This document shows positions 36,338 to 45,494 of a stretch of 64,000 nt of DNA, piece by piece. Source of the DNA: Chryseobacterium sp. FP211-J200 (GTDB taxonomy: Bacteria > Bacteroidota > Bacteroidia > Flavobacteriales > Weeksellaceae); the NCBI RefSeq assembly GCF_001643375.1, contig NZ_LSHB01000013.1, forward strand, positions 16,041-80,040. The letters are read 5' to 3'. The position numbers and the translations under genes are program-made. The number at the start of each line of letters is the position of its first letter. Position 1 is the stretch's first letter. The notes under the pieces are model-generated. The model was not told where the DNA came from and did not search any database. It saw only the letters and a program-made list of their open reading frames with translations.

Positions 36338-36781
36338 TTAATGATTCTCAGACAATTCCTTGATGACCTCCAAACCTTTTTTGAAACCTTTGTCAAACAT
36401 ATCTTTGAAATCTTCATGGGAATCTACCTCTACCTTTAATGTAGTTTTCCCATTATTTTCTTCAAGATAATATGCTTCCAAACTGCCGTTCCATGCTTTC
36501 ACTTTGTCACTGGTCACATCTTCTACGCCATCAGCTATTTCACCCAAATGTTTGAACACCAAATATTTTGGCTCCTCTATTCTCTCGATGGTACTTATCA
36601 TTCCGTTTTTTTTGCTAGAATCTGTGAAATACGTTTTGCCTCCCACTTCCCAATCCGTTGTCATCTGGGAATCCGGACAGAAGAAGTGTGTCCATTTGGA
36701 ATAAGTATTTTCATTCCACAAAACATCCCAGACTCTTGCTGCAGATGCATTAATTTCTGTTTGATACTTTAATGTTTCCAT
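36338..36781 (-). CDS. SRPBCC/AHSA1-like protein
   Basis: The 147-residue protein has the AHSA1/START-like pattern: an N-terminal strand and helix (INASAARVWDVLWNENTYSK), then a beta sheet with WEVGGKTYFTD and a long C-terminal helix (FDKGFKKGLEVIKELSE). The fold binds hydrophobic ligands or acts as a co-chaperone; the role here is unknown. It lies 12 bp from the two-domain VOC gene and is probably co-transcribed with it. Confidence 0.88.
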   Translation of the reverse strand: METLKYQTEINASAARVWDVLWNENTYSKWTHFFCPDSQMTTDWEVGGKTYFTDSSKKNGMISTIERIEEPKYLVFKHLGEIADGVEDVTSDKVKAWNGSLEAYYLEENNGKTTLKVEVDSHEDFKDMFDKGFKKGLEVIKELSENH

Positions 36782-36793
36782 AACGTTTTGTTT

Positions 36794-37645
36794 TTAAGAA
36801 TTTGCTGCGTCTTCGATATCTTGGATGATGATCTTTTTCATTTTCAGCATTGCGTCGAATGCTTTTTTGTTTTTCTCAGGATTGTCTGTATTTGTGAGCT
36901 CGATCAGTCGTTTTGGTGTAATCTGCCAACTGAATCCATATTGGTCCTTCAGCCAACCGCACATACTTTCCTCGCCATTCTCAGTCAATTTATTCCAATA
37001 AAAATCGGTTTCTTCCTGATCATCCGTCATCACAACCATCGATGTCCCTTCGGAAAAATTGAAATTGTGTTGATGAGAACTATCCATCGCCATCATCGTA
37101 TAACCATCAATAATGAACTGTGAATGTCCGATATTACCTTCCGATTCGCCTTGTCCGGGAGGATATTCCATAACGCCTTCGATTTTGGAATTGGGAAAGA
37201 CTGAAGTGTAGTAGCCCAAAGCTTCCTTGCATTTTCCGTTATTCTTTCCTGTGAACATCATAACGGGTGAGAATTTCTGACTAAAGTGTTCAATACTGTA
37301 ATAGAGTTGCCAAGATATCCCAAACTGGTCTTCCACCCAAGCATACTTCTCACTCCAGGGATAAGAATCCAGTTCCATCATTACTTTTCCGTTTTCAGAA
37401 AGTTTTTGATAGTACTCTTCCACCTCATCTTTAGAATTACAGATCATCATGAGAGACAAGGTAAGATTTGGCTTGAACTGCGGACCCGCATCCAGAAACA
37501 TCAGCTTTTGCCCTTCGATCTCTACATTGATCACCATAGAAGTGTCCATCGTTATTTTTGAATTCTTAAAAATCGAAGTGTAAAACTTTGCAGCTTCACT
37601 CCCATTTTGGTTGAACCAAATGCAGGGAAAAATATCGTTGTTCAT
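36794..37645 (-). CDS. Two-domain VOC-family protein (3-dmu-9_3-mt-like)
   Basis: The 283-residue protein contains two VOC halves. The first is CIWFNQNGSEAAKFYTSIF to DQFGISWQLYY and the second is MMFTGKNNGKCKEALGYYTS to DQYGFSWQITP. Family relatives are sometimes labelled 3-demethylubiquinone methyltransferases, but this is an annotation tradition, not a demonstrated activity. It is adjacent to AHSA1-type genes on both sides. Confidence 0.9.
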   Translation of the reverse strand: MNNDIFPCIWFNQNGSEAAKFYTSIFKNSKITMDTSMVINVEIEGQKLMFLDAGPQFKPNLTLSLMMICNSKDEVEEYYQKLSENGKVMMELDSYPWSEKYAWVEDQFGISWQLYYSIEHFSQKFSPVMMFTGKNNGKCKEALGYYTSVFPNSKIEGVMEYPPGQGESEGNIGHSQFIIDGYTMMAMDSSHQHNFNFSEGTSMVVMTDDQEETDFYWNKLTENGEESMCGWLKDQYGFSWQITPKRLIELTNTDNPEKNKKAFDAMLKMKKIIIQDIEDAANS

Positions 37646-37705
37646 AATTGATAATTTAGATATTAGACTTTAGATCAATGAAGTTCCGTAAATCATTGAT
37701 CGATA

Positions 37706-38119
37706 CTAAATACTTTCAGCATATTTCTTGAAATTATCCAAGATAGCCTGCCATCCGTCTTTCTGGAAATCAAAAGGATTTTGATTTTCCGGGTCGAAGT
37801 TTTCTGTGACTTGGGTTTTATTGTCAGATAATTTTTCAAAGATAACTTCTATGTTTCTGCCATCTTCGAAATGATATTTGATAATTTCATTTTTTAATAC
37901 CTCATCGTAGATCCCAACCATATCAAAACCGAAACTTCCGTCTTTTGCCTGCATTCTTACCTCTAATTTTCCTCGTACATTCAAATCATTTTTTGCTGAA
38001 GGGCATTCCCAACTTTCATGTGCGAAGTTCCAATTGATGATGTGTTTGGGATCATTGAAGAAAATCCAAACCTCATTTATTGGTTTATTGATCTCTGTGG
38101 TTACTGTCAATTTTTGCAT
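37706..38119 (-). CDS. SRPBCC/AHSA1-like protein, second copy
   Basis: The 137-residue protein has the same fold class as the one at 36338: TTEINKPINEVWIFFNDPKH near the start and a C-terminal helix (DGWQAILDNFKKYAES). It starts the alternating VOC/SRPBCC group in transcription order, 60 bp upstream of the two-domain VOC gene. Confidence 0.88.
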   Translation of the reverse strand: MQKLTVTTEINKPINEVWIFFNDPKHIINWNFAHESWECPSAKNDLNVRGKLEVRMQAKDGSFGFDMVGIYDEVLKNEIIKYHFEDGRNIEVIFEKLSDNKTQVTENFDPENQNPFDFQKDGWQAILDNFKKYAESI

Positions 38120-38206
38120 TTTTATTGGTTTTGAATTTGTCTATTTCAAAGTTAAATTTCTTTTTGATCCCACAATTTCAATTGAATAAATTATTTTGAC
38201 AAAAAA

Positions 38207-38230
38207 AAATCACTCATAAAAGAGTGATTT
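38207..38230 (-). terminator. Terminator of the DUF3108 gene
   Basis: The arms AAATCACTC (38207-38215) and GAGTGATTT (38222-38230) pair with a 6-nt loop, and an uninterrupted T run follows on the minus strand. Confidence 0.85.
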
Positions 38231-38239
38231 TCAATATAC

Positions 38240-39001
38240 TTATTTTTCGAATTTGATAGGATATTTAACATTGCTATAGGTATCGATACTTGCTTTCAAA
38301 GAACCTACTGCGAGTTCTGCTTTTATCAGAACCGGGACTCGATTCTGGTCATTGGTGACCCACATCGTAACACCCTCTTTGTCCTTGAAAACACGTCCAC
38401 TTATGACAGACGGTATAATTTTGAGACAATTGATCTTACCAAATTTGGTATTGATCTTCTCTGTTCCTGCGACTCTTAGTTGGAATGGAAATAATTCGTC
38501 ATCGATCCAGACACTCATTTTCAAAACGCTTCCAACTTTTAAATTGTCAACACTCCTCAAATAATAGAAACAAGACAAAATGTCCTGAACATCGTTTGGA
38601 ACTTTCACTGTTTTCGCTGGCCGGTCTGTATGTTTCTTATCCACCAAAACCAAGGTATTATTATAGGTATTGAAGGTACTCTGCAAATGTTGGGTGTAGC
38701 TACCTTCGGACACATTTCTGACATAGAACAGAGGCTCTTTCTTGTCACTGATGTAACTTTCATACACATCCTCCACTTTGAAAAAAGCTTTGGCTGCACC
38801 ACTTGTTTTACCCACGCCTCTCACATAGAAAGCCGATTGGCCTTTATAAGAAGTTTTGGTTGTGGACAAAGTTGCGTTTCCGGCTGTGATAAAACCATAA
38901 TGAATTCTGAAACCAATGACTTCACCTGGATTGATATTATCAAATTGAGCTGAAAGCACAGAAAAAAAGAAAATCCCGACAAATAAAAAAATATTCTTCA
39001 T
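38240..39001 (-). CDS. DUF3108-domain secreted protein
   Basis: The 253-residue protein has a signal peptide (MKNIFLFVGIFFFSVLSAQ). The beta-rich mature part (GEVIGFRIHYGFITAGNATL; DVQDILSCFYYLRS; GVTMWVTNDQNRVPVLIKAE) matches DUF3108, a periplasmic or outer-membrane-linked domain whose lipid-related function is only suspected. It has its own terminator and is separate from the glg genes upstream. Confidence 0.85.
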   Translation of the reverse strand: MKNIFLFVGIFFFSVLSAQFDNINPGEVIGFRIHYGFITAGNATLSTTKTSYKGQSAFYVRGVGKTSGAAKAFFKVEDVYESYISDKKEPLFYVRNVSEGSYTQHLQSTFNTYNNTLVLVDKKHTDRPAKTVKVPNDVQDILSCFYYLRSVDNLKVGSVLKMSVWIDDELFPFQLRVAGTEKINTKFGKINCLKIIPSVISGRVFKDKEGVTMWVTNDQNRVPVLIKAELAVGSLKASIDTYSNVKYPIKFEK

Positions 39002-39055
39002 TAATTGTTGTTTGTAAATATTCTATGACAAATTATTTGCCAAAATTAAAAAACA

Positions 39056-39080
39056 AAAACCCTTCTCGATGAAGGGTTTT
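39056..39080 (-). terminator. Terminator of the glg operon
   Basis: The arms AAAACCCTTC (39056-39065) and GAAGGGTTTT (39071-39080) pair perfectly with a 5-nt loop, just after the glgC stop. Confidence 0.85.
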
Positions 39081-39097
39081 GTAAATATATATTAAAA

Positions 39098-40366
39098 TTA
39101 CATAATATTTGTGCCGTCTGGGATGATCGCATTTTTCTTCACCACCACAATTCCTTCCTTCACAGAATGCGTATCGTAGTCTCCATCTGGATGGTGCTTA
39201 CCACCAATGATCCTGACATTGTTGCCAATGTAACAGTTCTTGTCAAGAATCGCCTTGTCTATGTAGCAATACTTTCCGATCCCCATACTTGTGATTCCAT
39301 TGGCCTCATTCTGTACAACTTGTTGCGCTGTCTGATAATAATCCGCTCCCATCACATATGAGTTGACGATCGTAGAACCACGATCGATCCTGGTCCTATT
39401 TCCGATGATGCAATTTTCCACTTTATCCGCCATAATGATACAACCGTCTCCAATGATCGTTTTACTCACATATGACCCGTTGATCTTTGATGGAGGAAGC
39501 ATCCTGGCTCTGGTATAAATAGGATTGGAACTGAACAAATTGAATTGCGGAAGATCCTGGGCAAGGTCAAGATTGGCCTCATAAAAAGATTCGATTGTAC
39601 CGATATCTGTCCAATATCCATCATACTGATAACTCAAAACACTGTAATTACCTATAGAAGCTGGGATGAAATCTTTACCAAAATCATCACCTTCATGCTC
39701 TGAGAACAATTTTCTCAAAACATTTTTGGTAAACACATAGATTCCCATGGATGCCAGATATTCTTTTCCTTTTGATCGGCTCTCATCACTCACTTCTGAT
39801 TTCCAGTCATCCAAGATATCAAGTCCTGGTTTTTCTGTAAAAGAAGTGATATTGCCTTGTTCATCTGCTTTCATGATCCCAAATCCTGTGGCATCCTTTG
39901 CATTTACAGGAATGGTGGCTATGGTAATATCGCCGCCCTGCTCTTTATGAAAATCTATCATTTTCTGGAAATCCATCTGATAAAGCTGATCTCCTGAAAG
40001 GATGAGAATATATTCGTACTCATATTTCTCCAGATGTTTCATGGTCTGGCGAACTGCATCCGCCGTTCCCTGATACCAGTTTTCGTTCTCTACATTCTGT
40101 TCCGCAGCCAAAATATCTACAAATCCTTTGCTGAAAATATCAAAGTGATAAGAGTTTTTGATGTGTGAATTTAATGATGCTGAATTGAACTGGGTCAGTA
40201 CTAAGATCCTATTAAGTCCCGAGTTGAGACAATTTGAAATCGGAATATCTACCAATCTGTATTTTCCCGCAATTGGAACTGCTGGTTTTGATCTTGTATT
40301 TGTCAATGGGAACAATCGGCTACCTCTACCGCCACCGAGTACAATGGAAATTACACTTTCTTTCAT
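39098..40366 (-). CDS. glgC: Glucose-1-phosphate adenylyltransferase
   Basis: GlgC makes ADP-glucose from ATP and glucose 1-phosphate, the committed step of glycogen synthesis. The 422-residue protein has the nucleotidyltransferase signature GGGRGSRLFPLTNTRSKPAV, the regulatory/substrate segment GKYRLVDIPISNCLNSG, and a catalytic GTADAVRQT. The C-terminal 120 residues are a left-handed beta helix (IIGDGCIIMADKVENCIIGN). It is the last gene of glgB-glgA-glgC. Confidence 0.95.
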   Translation of the reverse strand: MKESVISIVLGGGRGSRLFPLTNTRSKPAVPIAGKYRLVDIPISNCLNSGLNRILVLTQFNSASLNSHIKNSYHFDIFSKGFVDILAAEQNVENENWYQGTADAVRQTMKHLEKYEYEYILILSGDQLYQMDFQKMIDFHKEQGGDITIATIPVNAKDATGFGIMKADEQGNITSFTEKPGLDILDDWKSEVSDESRSKGKEYLASMGIYVFTKNVLRKLFSEHEGDDFGKDFIPASIGNYSVLSYQYDGYWTDIGTIESFYEANLDLAQDLPQFNLFSSNPIYTRARMLPPSKINGSYVSKTIIGDGCIIMADKVENCIIGNRTRIDRGSTIVNSYVMGADYYQTAQQVVQNEANGITSMGIGKYCYIDKAILDKNCYIGNNVRIIGGKHHPDGDYDTHSVKEGIVVVKKNAIIPDGTNIM

Positions 40367-40454
40367 AGATGTGTTTGGTTATTTTAATAAGTTTATTATT
40401 TGACTAAAGTTAATAATTGTTTACCAATATTACGCCAATGTGAATCGAAATTTA

Positions 40455-41861
40455 TTAATAATTATAAAGATCCAAATAATTTTGCGCCGATTTTTCCCAG
40501 GAGAAATCAAATGACATATTATTATAGATCAAACCCTTCATCAGATCCTTTTGGCTGTAGATATGCAAAGCTCTTTTGATGGCATGTACCGCATCTTCTG
40601 CACCAGCATTTGTAAAATTAAGTCCGCTTCCACCTGTCGAAATATCCTGAACAGTGTCTCGCAAACCGCCAGTATATCTCACGATTGGAATCGTCCCATA
40701 TCTCATAGAGTACATTTGGTTCAGTCCGCAAGGCTCTACTCGGCTTGGCATCAAGAGAAAATCTGCAGAAGCGTAGATCTGATGGGAAAGATATTCCTTA
40801 TAACCAAGATCAATCGCAAAATTGACATTGAATTTATATTGCAATTCTTTCAGCTTATTTTCTATTTCCTGATTTCCTGAACCTAAAACGATGATATTCA
40901 AAGCGCCGTTGGTTTCCTGAATGCTTCTTTCCACAATCTCTGGCAACAGATCAGCGCCTTTCTCACCAGCAAATCTGCCTATAAATCCAAAAAGAGGAAG
41001 ATTAGGATTAAGGCCATACTCTGCACAGATCACTTTTTTATTTTCCCACTTTCCTTCTTCCGCGTAGTCTTTGTTATAATTGAATTTTAGCATTTCATCG
41101 GTTTGAGGGTCCCAAACTTCCATATCGATTCCATTAATAATTCCGAAAGCTTTTTGACGTTCCTGATTCATCAATGGTTCGAGACCTTGAAAACTGTAGA
41201 ACAATTCCTGCAAATAACCACCAGAAACCGCATTGAAAGCATTACAACTTTTGATCATCGCCGCCATTGGATTAATTCTTCCATTCCAGTCTAGAAGACC
41301 CGACCTCCAGCCATCAAAATGTGGAAGGAAGCTTGACATTTTCCAATCCATGCTTCCCTGATATTCACCGTTGTGAATGGTTCCAATAGTTTTGACGCCT
41401 TTCAAAAAGCTAAATTCATAACAATTATCAATCATGAAGGGAACCAATCCAGTATGATAATCATGGCAATGAAAAACATCTGGACGGATCTGCATCGCAC
41501 TTAGCCAATGCAAAACTGCGTGTTGAAACGCAATGAACTGCTGACTCTCATCCCAATAGCCATAAACACTTTCTCTATCCAATAGTCCCGGAATTTTAAC
41601 CAAATAAAGGTCAAAACCGAGAGCATTGCTTTTCTCTTTGAAAACCTGAACCTGATACATGTTAAAAGACTGATGGATAAAACCATCAAAGACCACTTCG
41701 AACTCGTGGTTATAGAAAAATGGTTTGTTGTACCAAGGCATGATGACGCTGGCATCCAAGCCCATTTGGTTCTGATATTTAGGCAAAGCTCCTACTACAT
41801 CTGCCAATCCACCAACTTTCGCCACTGGATAACATTCCATAGAAAGGTGAAATATTTTCAT
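40455..41861 (-). CDS. glgA: Glycogen synthase
   Basis: GlgA is a GT5-family transferase that adds glucose from ADP-glucose to the growing glucan. The 468-residue protein shows the ADP-glucose site KVGGLADVVGALP (about 15-27), the C-domain RFAGEKGADLL and the retaining-GT motif PSRVEPCGLNQMYSMRYGT. The gene is 18 bp downstream of glgB and 88 bp upstream of glgC, so one transcript is likely. Confidence 0.95.
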   Translation of the reverse strand: MKIFHLSMECYPVAKVGGLADVVGALPKYQNQMGLDASVIMPWYNKPFFYNHEFEVVFDGFIHQSFNMYQVQVFKEKSNALGFDLYLVKIPGLLDRESVYGYWDESQQFIAFQHAVLHWLSAMQIRPDVFHCHDYHTGLVPFMIDNCYEFSFLKGVKTIGTIHNGEYQGSMDWKMSSFLPHFDGWRSGLLDWNGRINPMAAMIKSCNAFNAVSGGYLQELFYSFQGLEPLMNQERQKAFGIINGIDMEVWDPQTDEMLKFNYNKDYAEEGKWENKKVICAEYGLNPNLPLFGFIGRFAGEKGADLLPEIVERSIQETNGALNIIVLGSGNQEIENKLKELQYKFNVNFAIDLGYKEYLSHQIYASADFLLMPSRVEPCGLNQMYSMRYGTIPIVRYTGGLRDTVQDISTGGSGLNFTNAGAEDAVHAIKRALHIYSQKDLMKGLIYNNMSFDFSWEKSAQNYLDLYNY

Positions 41862-41879
41862 ATTAATCTTCTTGATTAT

Positions 41880-43829
41880 TTATTTTTTCTTTTTGATAAA
41901 ATTTTTAATTGTTCGGTTTGGCTTTACAATTTTAGTCTGTTTCAAAACCAAACCTGATAACGGCGGCAATCTTAAAATGATCGACTTTTCCCGATTGTCC
42001 CAACCTTCATCCAACTCCTGAGAAATGACGGCTTCCACTCCGCTTCCGCTATATTTTGTATCATCAGAGTTGAGAATGACTTCCCACTTTGTATCTTCTT
42101 CTACGCCAATTCTGTAATCAAAACTATTGGGTGTTAGATTCAGGACGGTCATTAGAACGTCTTTGTTTTCCTTACTTTTTCTTAGATAAATAAAGATTGA
42201 ATTATCTGTATCGTCAGCGTTTATCCATTCATAACCATTTGGCGAAAACTGCTGTTCGTAAAGAGCGGGATTCGACCTGTAAAGCAAATTGAGGTCTCTT
42301 ACAAAATTCTGAAGATTCTTATGAATCGGATATTCCAGCAAATGCCAATCGAGAGATGTTGTAAAATTCCACTCGTTGGTTTGGGCGATCTCGTCACCCA
42401 TAAATAATAATTTTGCGCCTGGATTTGTGAACATATAAACATACATCGCACGAAGATTCGCAAATTTCTGCCACTCATCGCCTGGCATTTTATAGATCAA
42501 ACTACTTTTCCCATGAACAACCTCATCGTGGGAAAGTGGCATCATATAATTTTCGTTATACATGTACACACTGGTGAAAGTGATTTTGTCATGATGATAT
42601 TTTCTCGCGATTGGATCTTCCTTAAAATAATCCAGTGTGTCGTGCATCCAACCCATCATCCATTTCATTCCGAAACCGATTCCGTCTTCGTGAACTGGTT
42701 TTGTGAGTCTTGGAAAATCGGAACTTTCTTCAGCAATCGTCTGCACATCCGGGAATTCGCCGTAAACCGCGATATTAAAATCCTGCAGGAACTGTTTTGC
42801 TTCCAGATTGACATTGGTTCCATAGATATTCGGTTCCCATTCTCCCTCGTTTCTGGAATAATCGAGATGAAGCATGGATGTTACCGCATCCACCCGAAGT
42901 CCGTCCGCATGATATCTGTCGAGCCAAAAGATGGCATTTGAAATTAAAAAAGATTTGACTTCCGGCCTTCCGTAATTGAAAATATAAGATTTCCAATCGG
43001 GGTGAAAACCTTTTCGTGGATCTTCGTGTTCGTAAAGAAAAGAGCCATCGAAAAAGTGTAAACCATTGGCATCACCTGGAAAATGCGAAGGCACCCAATC
43101 CAGAAAAACACCTATATTATTTTTATGAAGTTCGGAAATCAGAAACATCAATTCCTGTGGAGAACCAAATCTGTTCGTAGCGGCGTAAAATCCGGTGATT
43201 TGATAACCCCAACTCGGGTCGTACGGATATTCCATCACGGGCATAAATTCTACGTGGGTAAAATTCATGGCTTTGAGATATGGAACTAATTTGTCTGCAA
43301 TTTCGCCGTAACTAAGAAAACGTTCCTGATTTCCGGGATCACGCATCCACGAACCGAGATGAACCTCGTAAACAGACATTGGAGATTCCAGACTGTTGTA
43401 CTTTGCACGGTTCTTCATCCAATCTTTGTCTTCCCATTCGTACCAAGTGGTACAAACAACCGAACCTGCCTGTAAAGCATTTTCAAAGCAAAGTGCATAA
43501 GGATCTGCTTTCTCAAGAAGAATTCCTTTGTTGGTTCGGATTCCGTATTTGTAAACTTCACCAAAATCAAGTCCGGGAATAAAACCTTCCCAAATCCCTG
43601 ATTGGTCCCAACGTCCCGCCAACTGATGAGAAAATGAGTTCCATTGGTTGAAATTTCCAATTACCGAAACTTCCGTTGCTGTTGGTGCCCAAACTGAGAA
43701 ATAAACGCCGGAAACGCCATCCACCTCAACTTTGTGAGAACCAAATTTTTCGTAGAGTCTGGTGTGTTTTCCCGAACGGAAAAGATAAATATCGAAGTCG
43801 GAAAATAGAGAGTAAGGCTGCACCTGCAT
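41880..43829 (-). CDS. glgB: 1,4-alpha-glucan branching enzyme
   Basis: GlgB cuts alpha-1,4 chains and rejoins them as alpha-1,6 branches. The 649-residue GH13 enzyme has an N-terminal CBM48 (GVYFSVWAPTATEVSVIGNF). The GH13 core has EFMPVMEYPYDPSWGYQ, the nucleophile region DGLRVDAVTSMLHLDY, the acid/base region TIAEESSDFP and LSHDEVVHGK. A C-terminal beta domain follows. It is the first gene of the glg operon. Confidence 0.95.
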   Translation of the reverse strand: MQVQPYSLFSDFDIYLFRSGKHTRLYEKFGSHKVEVDGVSGVYFSVWAPTATEVSVIGNFNQWNSFSHQLAGRWDQSGIWEGFIPGLDFGEVYKYGIRTNKGILLEKADPYALCFENALQAGSVVCTTWYEWEDKDWMKNRAKYNSLESPMSVYEVHLGSWMRDPGNQERFLSYGEIADKLVPYLKAMNFTHVEFMPVMEYPYDPSWGYQITGFYAATNRFGSPQELMFLISELHKNNIGVFLDWVPSHFPGDANGLHFFDGSFLYEHEDPRKGFHPDWKSYIFNYGRPEVKSFLISNAIFWLDRYHADGLRVDAVTSMLHLDYSRNEGEWEPNIYGTNVNLEAKQFLQDFNIAVYGEFPDVQTIAEESSDFPRLTKPVHEDGIGFGMKWMMGWMHDTLDYFKEDPIARKYHHDKITFTSVYMYNENYMMPLSHDEVVHGKSSLIYKMPGDEWQKFANLRAMYVYMFTNPGAKLLFMGDEIAQTNEWNFTTSLDWHLLEYPIHKNLQNFVRDLNLLYRSNPALYEQQFSPNGYEWINADDTDNSIFIYLRKSKENKDVLMTVLNLTPNSFDYRIGVEEDTKWEVILNSDDTKYSGSGVEAVISQELDEGWDNREKSIILRLPPLSGLVLKQTKIVKPNRTIKNFIKKKK

Positions 43830-44030
43830 AGATTATAATTGATAAATTATGAATGATAAATTATAAATGTCTTAAAACCAATTTCTTAATTCTTTAAATC
43901 TTTCCAACTTCTATAACCGTTGTTTACAACATTACCAAGATAAAGAAATTAATCATTACATAACAAAAAAGATGCTGTTAATTAATCTTAAAGTTATTTT
44001 CAGGGTTATTTTATCTCTTAGATTTATAAA

Positions 44031-44070
44031 CCACCCCGTCCGCAAGCGGACACCCCTCCAAGGGAGGGGA
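44031..44070. repeat. Dispersed double-hairpin repeat
   Basis: Two perfect hairpins stand side by side: GTCCGC-AA-GCGGAC (44038-44051) and CCCCTCC-AAG-GGAGGGG (44053-44069). Repeats of this CCACCCCGTC type occur in many Flavobacteriia, as far as I recall. The rest of the 43830-44145 gap is AT-rich, with no gene seen. Confidence 0.75.
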
Positions 44071-44145
44071 ATTGGATTTATGTGTGGATTTATTTTAAAA
44101 ATAAGTTATTGAGAAGTGAATAATGGAAGTTCCTAAACTGTATTA

Positions 44146-44868
44146 CTACTCTGCTATTTTCTTTGCCCAAAGGTAAGTGCCGGTGTGCATATGCTCTTCT
44201 GCAATATTATTTTTAGGGGATGAGTAACTGATGGTGGCAATGATGAGCGCCCAATATGTATTCTCAGGAATCTGGAATTGCCATTCTTGTGATGGGACAT
44301 TTTGGTTTTTGTCCAAATCAAAAGTCAGGGACGAGAGGATATCAGCCATTACAACCCGCTTATTGGGATCTATCGTCAATGCGTGCAGCTTGAGAATGGC
44401 CCTCGTTGCATTTTTAGGTAGTTTGATTTGTTTGCCTAAGTTGAGCTCCGGAATAGTGACCATCATAGAATTATCTTCTGGAAGATTATAATCCGGATAA
44501 AAGTTGACAGCCCTTTCCCATTGCCAATTGTTATTAAAAATAGTACCAACCATAGACTGCGGGTTCTCGTATCTCATTTGAGTATTGCCATCTTCGTCCT
44601 GTGACTGAAAAATGGTAAGACCTAATCTGGTGCGATGATTAACTGCAAAACACTGGTAGTTCCTGATATCTATTTTTTCTGTAATAGCCGCTCTAACTAA
44701 ACGATCCTGACTACTGTTGTTCCCAAAGCCACTGGCTGACTTCTTTGTATTACTTGTCTGATTTACTTTACCTGGTTTCCTACGGGCGTGTGTTTCTCCG
44801 TATCTGTTTACAAATACGATGTTGCCTACTGCTCCACTCAGATTTCCGTTTTTGTTGACTCTTGCCAT
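44146..44868 (-). CDS. Hypothetical protein with MARxNKxG N-terminus
   Basis: I use the ATG at 44868 (MARVNKNGNLSGAVGNIVFV); an upstream ATG at 44892 adds eight atypical residues. The 240-residue product is basic near the start (THARRKPGKVNQTSNTKKSA) and beta-rich afterwards (SMMVTIPELNLGKQIKLPKN; EWQFQIPENTYWALIIATIS). The N-terminal pattern resembles Bacteroidetes DUF6266-like proteins, a weak match by eye. It has no signal peptide. It is divergent from the HTH gene of the 45-51 kb operon. Confidence 0.65.
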   Translation of the reverse strand: MARVNKNGNLSGAVGNIVFVNRYGETHARRKPGKVNQTSNTKKSASGFGNNSSQDRLVRAAITEKIDIRNYQCFAVNHRTRLGLTIFQSQDEDGNTQMRYENPQSMVGTIFNNNWQWERAVNFYPDYNLPEDNSMMVTIPELNLGKQIKLPKNATRAILKLHALTIDPNKRVVMADILSSLTFDLDKNQNVPSQEWQFQIPENTYWALIIATISYSSPKNNIAEEHMHTGTYLWAKKIAE

Positions 44869-44970
44869 GATTTGTGTTTTTTGGTTAATCATTCTATACT
44901 CTTTCTATATCCACTCTATATCCCAAGTCTAATTATGATGCAGTACAAATCTGTTATTTGTCTATTATGT

Positions 44971-45013
44971 TATTGGACTCTATTGGACTTGTATTGAAGT
45001 TGTATTGGATTTG
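44971..45013. repeat. Four direct repeats with 10-11 bp period in the divergent spacer
   Basis: TATTGGACTC, TATTGGACTTG, TATTGAAGTTG and TATTGGATTTG follow one another with starts at 44971, 44981, 44992 and 45003. The near-helical period suggests a cooperative binding site, or simply a short tandem repeat. It lies between the gene at 44868 and the HTH gene at 45253. The rest of this 384-bp gap is AT-rich, with no gene seen. Confidence 0.6.
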
Positions 45014-45252
45014 CTCTTGAATGATGGAAGATGAATGAGCTAAGGTTGTATTGTAAAGTTAAATAATTTTTGGATTGGAGAATAGTGATTTTTTAAATTT
45101 TTTGAGGTTTTTTTGAGAATGTTGGGGGTTTTACGGATATCCGTAAAAAAATATGATTCTACAAATGTAGGTTTGCAAATAAATAACAAAGCACTGAAAT
45201 ATTATTGCAGTACAAAGTTTTAAAATTGCTTTTTATATGGCATTTTTCTGTT

Positions 45253-45489
45253 ATGGACATTAGAATCATCATAAGAATACACAATTTGGTCAACATCCAG
45301 CAAACTGGAAGTCCAAAAGGTCTTGCCGAAAATCTAAAGATGTCTGAAAGAATGGTTTATCATTATCTGAACTACATGAAATCTGAAATGAATGCACCAA
45401 TAAAATACAACTTTAAAAAACAAAGCTATTGCTATACGGACGATGCGGGGTTTTGTTTTATAATAAAAAAAATTAATAACAATAAATAA
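45253..45489 (+). CDS. Small HTH protein, likely regulator of the downstream operon
   Basis: The ATG at 45253 (MDIRIIIRIHNLVNIQQTGS) gives 78 residues; an upstream ATG at 45205 adds an unlikely hydrophobic stretch. The core is a winged-HTH pattern (GSPKGLAENLKMSERMVYHY, then LNYMKSE), followed by a short wing (PIKYNFKKQSYCYTD). It is too small for a sensor domain. It precedes the four-TM gene by 5 bp, so it is probably the operon's own regulator. Confidence 0.75.
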   Translation: MDIRIIIRIHNLVNIQQTGSPKGLAENLKMSERMVYHYLNYMKSEMNAPIKYNFKKQSYCYTDDAGFCFIIKKINNNK

Positions 45490-45494
45490 TTAAC

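Noticed and set aside
36794..37645. Annotation as a ubiquinone-biosynthesis methyltransferase
   Set aside because: The fold is VOC without a SAM-binding motif; the label in databases is historical.
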